Of a stretch of 34,364 bases of DNA, positions 1 to 8,594 are shown piece by piece. The notes under the pieces are model-generated. The model did not search any database and was not told the origin of the DNA. It saw nothing but the letters and a program-made list of their open reading frames with translations. The stretch is taken from contig JAIRNG010000145.1 in the NCBI GenBank assembly GCA_031258135.1, forward strand, positions 1 through 34,364, given 5' to 3'. The translations under genes and the position numbers were made by a program. This DNA is from Mediterranea sp. (in: CFB group bacteria). GTDB taxonomy: Bacteria; Bacteroidota; Bacteroidia; Bacteroidales; Bacteroidaceae. Each line of letters opens with the position of its first letter. Positions within the stretch are counted from its first letter, which is position 1.

Positions 1-2454
1 CAAACCGGCGGGATACAATGGCGAATCTTTCCTGTAGTAATACCAGACATTGAATGTCTTGCGTCCTTGGGACGGACGTTGCGTGTTGTGTAAGAACCAA
101 TCGGGGAAAACCTTCATGGCGCGTCCTTCATCACTCCTGTCCTTCCCCCATTCAAAATCAGCCGGATACTGCTCATCGCCAATCAGCCGGTTCGCCCAAT
201 TGTTGGTAATATGGACTGCTATCTTGTTTGTGCCGGTATGCAAATAGGGGGTGATATCACCTGTATACGGAGGGAACCATAAAACGCCTGCGTCTTTTCC
301 GTTGATTTCCAGTTCTGCAATATCATGCAGTTCTCCCAGCTCCAGCATAATTCGTTTTCCTTCCTTCAGGTCACCGGCAGTAATATGGATTTCTTTTTCA
401 TATTTCGCCGTACCGGAGAAGTACTTTAATGCATCATCCGCCTGCTTGCTCCAGTCCGCCAGCGATGGGAAAGTGCGACTGAACGGTTTGTCCAACTTCG
501 GCCGGAAAGTAACTTTCCATGAACCCTTTACAGGAACAGTTGTTCTTTTCAGTATTTCTATCTCCGGCAACACCTCATACCTTCCTTTCTTTGCAGGGAA
601 AACGACAAACATCGATTCGTCCTTCCCCAAATTCAATTCTACACACACGGAATCGCCCTGCTGTTTCCATTTGGACGTTTTTCGGATTGTTCCCCGGTAA
701 GCATCCCACAGCTCCGGTTCCCGGTCTTTTACCGGAAAAGTACTGGTCTTCCGTACTTCATCATTCATGTTGATCACGAAGAATATTTCGGCTTCCGGTG
801 TCCTTCTGTGTGTGGAATGAAGCGTTCCGGGAACATAATCTCCCTGCTGTAAGAGCATCTGGCACCGGGTCAGGTAAGTAAAAAAGGCTTTTGCCGGTTC
901 TATCCAGGTCTGGAAACGGCTGAAGTGAGTTCCCCACCATCCCATCCCCATGCCGGGCTGGTATCTGTCATCGAAAGGCTGGTGCACCCAATGGTGGAGA
1001 AAATAGAGATTGTAACCACTTGCATATCCCCCATCGGCCGTATGTTTCAGAAAGGCGGGGTCTTCGTTGTAACGGCTGAAGACCGGCGTTCCTGTGAAAG
1101 CTTCCGCAGCAATAATACGTTTATTAAATTCGACGGCCGCCCTTGATGTATGGGGATTGCCGTGCACTATTTTTTCCGACGACCAAAATTCCCCGACAGG
1201 AATGTCGGCCAGCATTGCCCCTTCATAATTACTGAAAGGGCCTTCGTAGGGTTCCCAATAGAGTTTGAGGCCGTACTTATGCAGCATCTCCCTGCCTACG
1301 GAAAAACCGTTATCCATAAACAGGCGGTTCACCACATCGTCGTAGTCCTTGAAAAACACCTGAAAGTCCGGAAGATCACTTTCAAACTTCGGACTGTACC
1401 ATGCACTGAAACGGTATTCCATTTCCTTGTTGTTTCTATATTGATACATGGCAATCCAGGGGATGGGGTCATAGCCCTTGATGCGGATAAACGCTGCACG
1501 GAAGCCCGGCGTCCAGCTCTGGTAACCGGATTCGTAGCTGTCCACCCATATATGGGTAAAGGTTTCACCGAAATATTCCCCAAGGTGTTCTTTCAGGGGG
1601 TCGAGCAGTTGTTGCCAATGATAGAGATTGTCTTTCCGGCTCATCTTGTCCACTTCCCAGGCTTTGCCGATAATATCGTCGGGAAGCGGATGCGGATGGG
1701 CCATGGTAGGCGCATATCCGTAGCGGTAAATGATCCATTTCCCCACCGGAGCCTGCCACTTCAGACGCCCGTTACTGTCCATACATTCCGGAATTTCGAG
1801 TACATCATCCACCGTGGCGTCTGTGTCGCCGGGCACGGCGACTACCGTTACGTCCCAGTATTTCGTAGCTTTCCAGGGCTTGTAGTTTTCCGTATAGATG
1901 GAATCATAGCCGGTGAATTCGGGCAGTTCGGGACGGGGCAGAACAATGTCCAGCGCCTTTCCCCCTTCAACAACCGTTTTACTGCTTACCAGTGCTTTCA
2001 TCCCCCTTTCTTCTGTTATCCAGGGGCCGCCTGTCGTAGCATATCCCGGCGTTCCGTGCAGACCGATTTCCAGCCCAAGGCGCTTTGCTTCTTTCATGGT
2101 ATGCTTCATGGCATCCCAATAGGCTTCGCCCCGGAAAGTCTGTCCGGGCCATGGATTGTTTTTCATGGGGAAATGGGATTCCTGTACGGAGGAGGATATG
2201 TTGAATATCGTAGCTCCGCCGATCCCGGCATCCTTCATGGCTTCCAGGTCTTTAGTAATACCTTCTTTGCTGAAGTTGCCGCCCAACCAATGCCACCATA
2301 CATGTGGACGGTATTCACCGGTGGGCCGGGGGAATTTTCCCGCCAGTGAATGTAATGTTTCGGGTGTATAGCTTTGTGCGGACAACGTCGCCGGAAAAAA
2401 GAATAAAGCGACTAAAACAGTATTTATCCGACAGATATTCATCTTATATTTCAT
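1..2454 (-). CDS. GH106-type alpha-L-rhamnosidase, 3' end cut by window edge
   Basis: I translated this open frame from the minus strand; it runs off the left edge. It starts MKYKMNICRIN, and the second ATG at 2442 is also possible. A signal peptide ending near PATLSAQ follows, so the enzyme is exported, probably to the periplasm. The N-terminal block RPHVWWHWLGGNFSKEG, the block GLHGTPGYATTGGPW, and the acidic motifs VDSYESGYQSW, YWEPYEGPF and AAEAFTG match its neighbour at 8482-11232 and the Glyco_hydro_106 family. A C-terminal beta-sandwich follows (LELGELHDIAELEINGKD, NNWANRLIGDEQYPADF). At the edge the reading is SPLYPAGL, which in the neighbour lies about 10 residues before the end of the GH106 part, so little is missing unless the gene is longer. 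It begins 36 bp after the GH65 stop and is probably the distal gene of the operon seen here. The exact linkage cleaved cannot be told from sequence. Confidence 0.88.
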   Translation of the reverse strand, partial: MKYKMNICRINTVLVALFFFPATLSAQSYTPETLHSLAGKFPRPTGEYRPHVWWHWLGGNFSKEGITKDLEAMKDAGIGGATIFNISSSVQESHFPMKNNPWPGQTFRGEAYWDAMKHTMKEAKRLGLEIGLHGTPGYATTGGPWITEERGMKALVSSKTVVEGGKALDIVLPRPELPEFTGYDSIYTENYKPWKATKYWDVTVVAVPGDTDATVDDVLEIPECMDSNGRLKWQAPVGKWIIYRYGYAPTMAHPHPLPDDIIGKAWEVDKMSRKDNLYHWQQLLDPLKEHLGEYFGETFTHIWVDSYESGYQSWTPGFRAAFIRIKGYDPIPWIAMYQYRNNKEMEYRFSAWYSPKFESDLPDFQVFFKDYDDVVNRLFMDNGFSVGREMLHKYGLKLYWEPYEGPFSNYEGAMLADIPVGEFWSSEKIVHGNPHTSRAAVEFNKRIIAAEAFTGTPVFSRYNEDPAFLKHTADGGYASGYNLYFLHHWVHQPFDDRYQPGMGMGWWGTHFSRFQTWIEPAKAFFTYLTRCQMLLQQGDYVPGTLHSTHRRTPEAEIFFVINMNDEVRKTSTFPVKDREPELWDAYRGTIRKTSKWKQQGDSVCVELNLGKDESMFVVFPAKKGRYEVLPEIEILKRTTVPVKGSWKVTFRPKLDKPFSRTFPSLADWSKQADDALKYFSGTAKYEKEIHITAGDLKEGKRIMLELGELHDIAELEINGKDAGVLWFPPYTGDITPYLHTGTNKIAVHITNNWANRLIGDEQYPADFEWGKDRSDEGRAMKVFPDWFLHNTQRPSQGRKTFNVWYYYRKDSPLYPAGL

Positions 2455-2490
2455 ATCATACAAAGTTTTTAATATAAGTACACAGAAGAT

Positions 2491-4527
2491 TTATTTTTCC
2501 CTGATAAAAGTCTTTTTATCCGGCCCAACGCCGGTCACCGTAACCTTTTTCCAATGTCCGGGCAACACAGACGGTACCTGACGAATACCTCCATCGGTTA
2601 TTTCCAGTCCGCAGAAACCACTGATAACGGCCTGCAACATGCCGCCCGCACCGGTAGCAAAATAGGGATTGTCACTGGTGGCCGTTTCTGCGATGACCCC
2701 GAAGGGCGGGCGTGAGTTCGGCCGGTAACTCCGTTGGAACATCTTATATGCTTTCTCCGCATCTCCCAGACGCGCATATTGCACGCATAAGATGGAATAG
2801 GACATGGCAGGGCCGTTCTCTGTGTCGATGCGGTCTACATAGTATTCCATATCCCTTTTCTGTTGCTCCGGATCTGAGATTATCCCCAATGGATAACCCA
2901 GCAGGTTGACATCCGCCTGCTTTATTGTCCGTCCGTCATACGTGGCATGTTCGCGCGTGACCCCATTTTCAAATGTCGGGATGACCAACCCGTCGGCCAC
3001 CCTGTTCCATGCCGGGTCCACCGGCCTGCCACATATTTCCGCTGCTTTGACAGCCGCCTGCAACGCACGGATTACGGCTCCGTTGGTAAAGGCGTTGTCG
3101 TCCACACCTTCGGCATATTCATCAGCACATACCACGTTGCGGACGGAGTATGTACCGTCTACATTCCGTTCCGAACGGCTCAGCCAGAAATCAGCCACTT
3201 CCTTTATCAGGGGGAACCCTTTCTCTTGCAACCACTCCTTGTTGTGCGTCACACAATAATAATTCCAGGCAGCTATGCCTATATCCGCTGTAATATGATG
3301 TTCGAAAGGGCCCGTCAATGCCCAGGTAGGACACGATTCCTCTCCCGCATCGTCACTCTCCCACGGAAACATGGCGCCACGATAGCCATAGGCTTTCGCC
3401 TTCCTGCATGCAGCACCCAGGCGATCCGTACGGTAATCGATCATCGACTTGGCCATCCCCTGGTTCAGATAAAGTATCGGAGGGAACATCCAAAGTTCAG
3501 AATCCCAGAAGATGTGACCGTTGTATCCGCTGTCCGATAACCCCATCGGAGAGATGCTCAGCCCGCTGCCTTCGCGCACATACGAATAGAGGTTGTAGAG
3601 AGCGAAACGGACGGCGCGTTGCGCCTCGTCATCACCTTCTATGATGATATCACTTTTCCATAACTCGTTCCACAAGAGTTTATGAGCAGCAATCAACCGG
3701 TCAGTCCCTTCCTGCGCCGCATAGATCACCTGCCGGTCCGATTCGTTATACGGATCGAGGAAGTCCCTGTCCGAACAGATAGCGCCGGCAAGGGAGAACG
3801 ATCGTTTTTTACCTTTCCTGAGCGACAGGGTGAGTGTGTTCTGCTCACCTTGGGCGGTGACGGCCAATCCCTGTTCGTTCCGGTCATAAAGGAAAGTGGA
3901 AGATGCGGAAACGGCCCGGCGCCGGTGTGTCGAGAAAGCGCTTTTACGGAACACGAGTGAACGGGCTTTTTCCCCGTTAATCTGCCGGGAACTGAACAAA
4001 GACGGATCATAATCATCCGGCGCTTCTATCGTATTTACGAAACGAAGCTCCACGTCGGCCAACGCTTCCACTTCTACATGAACAAGACCCGAACAGGGCA
4101 TATTGCGTAAGGCATATACGCTGTAAGCCACCTTCACCTTGCCGGCCGCAACAAAATGCGTGTTATGACCGGCGCCTTTCATATCAATATCCTGCTCCCA
4201 ACCGGAAATATTGTCCATTCCAATCCGTTCTCCATTAACCCGCATCTCCAGAAGAAAAGGATTGATGCCCCGCAACACTTTGCTGACGCCCTGCGGCTCC
4301 TCGGCGTCAAACACATGGTTCAGCACGACATGACGGATGGAAAAAGGTTCTTTCCACGGTAAAATGCCGATTCCGCCATTGGCGACAGGAGCGCCTACGT
4401 AGGTTGCGTCCGGATCGGAAGCGCGCAGGCTCCACGAATCATTTCGGGCTTCGACGCTGGCCGGCATCCCGACGAGGAATAAAAATAGACAGCACACCCA
4501 TAAATCAGAAGTTTTCTTTCTATACAT
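2491..4527 (-). CDS. GH65 family alpha-glycoside hydrolase (hydrolase-type residues)
   Basis: The protein has 678 residues with a signal peptide of about 27 residues (ends ASVEA), so it is exported. An N-terminal beta-sandwich comes first. The (alpha/alpha)6 barrel follows with GH65 hallmarks: GHIFWDSELWMFPP (337-350), FPWESDDAGEE (387-397), EHHITADIGIAAW (409-421), and the catalytic-acid motif ADEYAEGVDDNAFTNG with Glu470. A second glutamate, Glu614 in FGVIAETATSDNP, sits where hydrolytic GH65 enzymes carry a general base. Phosphorylases use phosphate instead, so I favour a hydrolase acting on an alpha-glucosyl disaccharide or glycan end. The bond specificity is unknown. The gene begins 43 bp after the GH30 stop and ends 36 bp before the next gene. 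Family call is firm; hydrolase versus phosphorylase is inference. Confidence 0.9.
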   Translation of the reverse strand: MYRKKTSDLWVCCLFLFLVGMPASVEARNDSWSLRASDPDATYVGAPVANGGIGILPWKEPFSIRHVVLNHVFDAEEPQGVSKVLRGINPFLLEMRVNGERIGMDNISGWEQDIDMKGAGHNTHFVAAGKVKVAYSVYALRNMPCSGLVHVEVEALADVELRFVNTIEAPDDYDPSLFSSRQINGEKARSLVFRKSAFSTHRRRAVSASSTFLYDRNEQGLAVTAQGEQNTLTLSLRKGKKRSFSLAGAICSDRDFLDPYNESDRQVIYAAQEGTDRLIAAHKLLWNELWKSDIIIEGDDEAQRAVRFALYNLYSYVREGSGLSISPMGLSDSGYNGHIFWDSELWMFPPILYLNQGMAKSMIDYRTDRLGAACRKAKAYGYRGAMFPWESDDAGEESCPTWALTGPFEHHITADIGIAAWNYYCVTHNKEWLQEKGFPLIKEVADFWLSRSERNVDGTYSVRNVVCADEYAEGVDDNAFTNGAVIRALQAAVKAAEICGRPVDPAWNRVADGLVIPTFENGVTREHATYDGRTIKQADVNLLGYPLGIISDPEQQKRDMEYYVDRIDTENGPAMSYSILCVQYARLGDAEKAYKMFQRSYRPNSRPPFGVIAETATSDNPYFATGAGGMLQAVISGFCGLEITDGGIRQVPSVLPGHWKKVTVTGVGPDKKTFIREK

Positions 4528-4570
4528 AAACTTTAAGTTTTAAATTAAATCCGTTTTGCCCCGTTTAGTC

Positions 4571-5998
4571 TCACAGTACAATTGTGTTGAATGATTGCGG
4601 CCTGAGCGTAAGCTCAACCGTCCGGTCGCCAATTTTCACGACCTGCCCGGCGTCTGCATTTCCGGCATTATGAAGAATCAGCACGACCCGCCCGTCAGGA
4701 TTGCAGAAGGCCAGCATGTCGGTAAATTCACCTGTTACCGGCAGAAACCTCGCGCCCGGCTGTACGTAATGGCCGGCATGTTTCATCAGATAATACTCGT
4801 ACGTATATGTATAGGTATGGTCTTCCTTGTTTACCACAACGAAAGAGTTCTGCGTCCATCCCCAACGACTCATCCCCCCCTCTTCGAGGGAAATGTTCCA
4901 ATAATTATATACGTTTGTACCATTGTTGAAATAATGCTTCATCAGCTCCCACGAATACACGCATCCTTCCCAATCGTTCCTGCCGTCACCACACTCCTGT
5001 TCGGTCTGATAAATCTTCAAATCGGGATAGCGCTTGTGAATGTCGGGAAGAGATTCTTTTCCCGCCCACTGAAAACCTACGCCGGTCAGGTACTTGCGGC
5101 TGTCGGGATCGGTCAGCATCGTATCGGCGAGCGCCGGATTGGGACGTTCCATGGTTCCGAACATCACTTCCACACCAAGTTCTTTCATCTTCGGACCCAG
5201 GTATTTGCCGACAAAGGTAGCCAGCCCGGACGGCAGCCATGTACAACTCGGAAACGGCTGGCAGGAATTAAATTCGTTCTGGGGCATCACCATGAAGACG
5301 GAAATACCTTCCGCGCGGTAGGCTTCGATAAATTTGGCGAAATAAAGGGCGTATGCCTTGAAATAGGCGTCTTCCTGAATAAACATGTTCACTCCCTCGC
5401 GGCGTACCTGTCCGGGAAGTATGCCGTTCTGCCCCACGTTATCGAAGAATGAAGTGTCCAGCGGCTGGCAGGCGTAGTGTTTATTATCCTTCATCCATAC
5501 GGGAGGACTCCACGGGGATGCCCACAACTTCAGGCCGGAGTTGTACTTCAAGGCTTCCTTTATAAAGGGAATGAGTGTTTCGCGGTCGTTGTCAATACTG
5601 AAACGCGTCATTTCAAAATCATCCGCTGTTTCGTTGTACGAGTACCAGTCCCGTGAAAAATCATTAGCGCCGACAGGCATGCGGCAGACGGTTAGGTTGG
5701 CGCCTGCGCCCGGAGCGAAAAGTTCGCGCATGATTGCTGCACGGTCGGCCTCGCTGAGGCGGGCAAGCGATGTCCATCCCAGTTCGTTGAAACATGCCCC
5801 GAAGCCTTCAATCTCTTGTCCGGGATGCTCCACATCCACGATTGCATCGGGTTTCTTATTCCCGGCATACGTTATTTTCTCTACATGTTGCTTTTGCCAG
5901 GGAACGCCGGGTGTTGTGGCTATCCATTCTACAACCTGTCGATCGCTGCAAGCGGTCAACACAAACAATGCACAGATTTTAATCCATAGATTCTTCAT
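4571..5998 (-). CDS. GH30 family beta-glycosidase lipoprotein
   Basis: I chose ATG 5998 (MKNLWIKICALFVLTACSD), which gives a clean lipoprotein signal with the lipidated Cys at residue 17. The frame is open back to a TTG at 6028, but that would put ten odd residues before the signal. The mature protein has the GH30 opening motif EIEGFGACFNELGW, the barrel segments VCRMPVGANDFS and LWASPWSPPVWMK, the acid/base Glu242 in MVMPQNEFNS, and the likely nucleophile Glu333 in IYQTEQECGDG. A short C-terminal beta domain ends SFNTIVL. GH30 enzymes retain configuration and act on beta-glucosides, beta-1,6-glucans, beta-xylans or beta-fucosides; the subfamily cannot be fixed here. The gene is 67 bp after the GH78 stop and 43 bp before GH65, within the enzyme operon. 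It is probably anchored in the periplasm or outer membrane. Confidence 0.92.
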   Translation of the reverse strand: MKNLWIKICALFVLTACSDRQVVEWIATTPGVPWQKQHVEKITYAGNKKPDAIVDVEHPGQEIEGFGACFNELGWTSLARLSEADRAAIMRELFAPGAGANLTVCRMPVGANDFSRDWYSYNETADDFEMTRFSIDNDRETLIPFIKEALKYNSGLKLWASPWSPPVWMKDNKHYACQPLDTSFFDNVGQNGILPGQVRREGVNMFIQEDAYFKAYALYFAKFIEAYRAEGISVFMVMPQNEFNSCQPFPSCTWLPSGLATFVGKYLGPKMKELGVEVMFGTMERPNPALADTMLTDPDSRKYLTGVGFQWAGKESLPDIHKRYPDLKIYQTEQECGDGRNDWEGCVYSWELMKHYFNNGTNVYNYWNISLEEGGMSRWGWTQNSFVVVNKEDHTYTYTYEYYLMKHAGHYVQPGARFLPVTGEFTDMLAFCNPDGRVVLILHNAGNADAGQVVKIGDRTVELTLRPQSFNTIVL

Positions 5999-6065
5999 AC
6001 ATTCCATTCGATTAGTGCAAACGAGCAACGGGAATTGCTCATGTGCTGATTATTTATATTGTTTT

Positions 6066-8594
6066 TCAAGGAACAAAACGTTCAAATACGCCTGCCGGCA
6101 CAATCTCTTCACCTTTATTTTTCAAGCGTAGCCGCGCCACAGCACCGAAAGGTACTTCAAAACGATAATATATTCCTTCATGTTTCTTTTTTTTCCATTC
6201 ACTTTTAATTTTCCCATACGGAGTTTCCAGTTCGGCCCGGCATGCTGTAAGTCCCCCAATGGGTTCGGGAGCTATCAAAATCGTATCGCATCCGGAAGTT
6301 TCCTCGCGGATACCTGCAAACCCTTTGATGAACAGCGCCGAAATTCCGGTGTAAGAAGTATGGATAACGGTAGAATTGGGCTGGTCTATTTCCCACATTT
6401 CGGGGAATGTCGTACATCCCTGTGCGATGAAATGCCCATATCCCGGATAATCGGTTTTGCTCAGCAAACGTCCGACAATATCAAGATAACCGGGCCGGTC
6501 GAGTATGGTTTTATAGAACGGATAACGGCCAAAGCTGCCTATATCCAGATAGCCTTGTTTTTCCAGCTTTTCCTTTAAATGCGCCTCTGCTTTTCCGGTC
6601 AGGCTGTCCGGCACAATGCCGGCATACCATGCAAAAGAGGTGCGTACCTGGTCGCCATTCAAATAACCGCCCGTCTCAGGATTGTAATAATTGCGGTGTA
6701 AAGCGTGTTGCAATGCGGAAAGTTTTTCTCTGCCGGCCGCCGCTTCCTGATGATAACCCAGGGCATGGGCGATCCTGAGCATGAAATCGAGTGTCATCGC
6801 GTAGGCGCAGTTATTAAAGAACAAAGCCTCCCGGGTCTCTGCATATTCAAACACCGGTCCGGGGCTGACCCACTCGCCAAGGAAATAGCCGTGCTCCGCA
6901 TAACGGGTCAACATGTTATCCTTTATATGGCGGGACAGGAATCCCAGCCACTTCCTGCCCACCGGATATGCCAGTTCCAGTATCCGCTTGTCGCCATAAA
7001 GGCGGTAATGTTCCCAGGCTATATTTAAAATGGCTGTACCATTGAGTACGCCGCCGTACATGTCGCTTATCTGTGGGGCCACGTTGTTGATAAAGCCATC
7101 TTCGGACTGTACATCCGCCCAGTCCCGTACATTTTTCACGTAATGAGCTGCCGAGCGGAAGCAAGGCAATCCAAGTCCCCACATGGTTTGATAGGCGCCT
7201 TCGGGTCCGTAGCCCAAGCGTTCGCGGTTGGGGCAATCCACGGTCACACCTTCGGTATGACACATCCGGTAGGTGTATTTGTCCAACGCAAAGATGTGGT
7301 TATACAACGTGTCCGAACATTCAAAGGATGCACTGGCTTCCGCCGCCGAGGATACGGCAAGCCCTTTGATGTTTCGCAATTCCGGCGCTTTGCGGAGACC
7401 GCGGAAGTGAATATACCTTCCGGCAAAGAAATTGAACCGGTTACGGAAAGTTTCTCCCTGTTCCCCACGGGCAATGTAGAGTTGCCGTTGCTTTTGTTCC
7501 TCAATGACTTTATCGCCGATGCTGCAGGTGGCCTCTACAAGTTCCGGATGGCTATCGCGCATGGAAACCATTATTTCGACCGTATCGCCCCGTTGCAGAC
7601 CATCGAACGCGGCATGGAGGAAACCTGTAAATTCCCTGCCCATATCCACCCTGTAAACCGTATTGCGCAAAGCAGACTTCTCCGAAGGATCGGTGATTAC
7701 GGATATGACTTTAGCCGGAATGGTATCGATAACAAGGGACGGATCGGTCATCTGGGAAGAAAGGATGGGGCGGAGAGAGTTATAAGGCGTGGTTTCCGCA
7801 GCATGTACCCAGTTCACGTCTTCGTATCCGGAACACATCCAGCGGTCGGTATATTCAGTGCCGTCGACCAATTCTCCTCCCATATCCATGAAATCGAACC
7901 GGCCGATATTCCTGCTGTGTCCTTCCGCACACTTCCATGTGGCATCGGAAGAGAGGGAAAAATCCGTTCCCTCTCCATAGACCTGCACAAGCAATCCCTG
8001 CCCTGTCTTTTGTGAGAAATAGTTGTTCATGCTCCAGCCTGGGGCGTAGTTCACGGCGATAACGTTACGACCCTCTTTCAGTAAACTGCAAACGTCATAA
8101 GTAACATACAAAACCCTTCTGTCCAAGCGGGAGACGGCAGGAGCCAGCACCCTGTCGTCTACTTTCGTCCCGTTGACATACAATTCGTGATAACCCATGG
8201 AAGCGACGTATGCGAATACCGGCAAACCTTCCGCACCGCCTTCCGGCAGAATAAATTCTTTCCGGAACCGGATATGACTTTCTTTGGATGCAAAGGGATG
8301 CTTTATCCATTTTCCCTGCCAGTCTTTGTCCGTCAACCCGGTGGAAAAATGAGCCTGTCCGCTCCATGTACAGGAAGAGAGATCACGGTCATAAACGCCC
8401 ACTCTCCAATAATATGCCGTTCCGGACTTGATAATGCTGTCCGGAAGGAAACAGAACTGCCGGCTGTCTTCCCTGATCCCGCTATCCCAGACCACATCTT
8501 TCTTTGTGTTTGTAACAATAATCCGGTATGCCGGTTGACGGGTGGTAGCCGCCAACGGTGACGGGAGGTAGCCGCCACTGCTGGCGGTCGTCAA
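6066..8594 (-). CDS. GH78 alpha-L-rhamnosidase, N-terminus displaced into another frame
   Basis: This frame carries nearly all of a GH78 enzyme. The N-terminal beta domain continues from QPAYRIIVTNTKK (residue 20). A Bac_rhamnosid_N-type region follows (NGTKVDDRVLAPAVSRLDRRVLYVTYDV). The (alpha/alpha)6 catalytic part has DCPNRERLGYGPEGAYQ (453-469), where the general acid is expected, and CTTFPEMWEIDQPNS (727-741), where Glu735 is the likely general base. A C-terminal beta-sandwich ends the protein. There is no ATG near the start. The first possible start is TTG 8594, and the first ~19 residues are encoded by a 23-bp repeat cluster. No signal peptide is present. The missing first strands (LQCEYLVNPLGIDD...PRVSWKI) lie in the overlapping GH106 frame. 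Without a frame correction or a spliced start the protein would stay cytoplasmic and lack its N-terminus, so it may be a broken gene. Confidence 0.85.
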   Translation of the reverse strand: MTTASSGGYLPSPLAATTRQPAYRIIVTNTKKDVVWDSGIREDSRQFCFLPDSIIKSGTAYYWRVGVYDRDLSSCTWSGQAHFSTGLTDKDWQGKWIKHPFASKESHIRFRKEFILPEGGAEGLPVFAYVASMGYHELYVNGTKVDDRVLAPAVSRLDRRVLYVTYDVCSLLKEGRNVIAVNYAPGWSMNNYFSQKTGQGLLVQVYGEGTDFSLSSDATWKCAEGHSRNIGRFDFMDMGGELVDGTEYTDRWMCSGYEDVNWVHAAETTPYNSLRPILSSQMTDPSLVIDTIPAKVISVITDPSEKSALRNTVYRVDMGREFTGFLHAAFDGLQRGDTVEIMVSMRDSHPELVEATCSIGDKVIEEQKQRQLYIARGEQGETFRNRFNFFAGRYIHFRGLRKAPELRNIKGLAVSSAAEASASFECSDTLYNHIFALDKYTYRMCHTEGVTVDCPNRERLGYGPEGAYQTMWGLGLPCFRSAAHYVKNVRDWADVQSEDGFINNVAPQISDMYGGVLNGTAILNIAWEHYRLYGDKRILELAYPVGRKWLGFLSRHIKDNMLTRYAEHGYFLGEWVSPGPVFEYAETREALFFNNCAYAMTLDFMLRIAHALGYHQEAAAGREKLSALQHALHRNYYNPETGGYLNGDQVRTSFAWYAGIVPDSLTGKAEAHLKEKLEKQGYLDIGSFGRYPFYKTILDRPGYLDIVGRLLSKTDYPGYGHFIAQGCTTFPEMWEIDQPNSTVIHTSYTGISALFIKGFAGIREETSGCDTILIAPEPIGGLTACRAELETPYGKIKSEWKKKKHEGIYYRFEVPFGAVARLRLKNKGEEIVPAGVFERFVP

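Noticed and set aside
1150..2349. 399-codon plus-strand ORF opposite the first GH106 gene
   Set aside because: The minus-strand frame shows clear GH106 motifs along its whole length; the plus-strand frame is a shadow.
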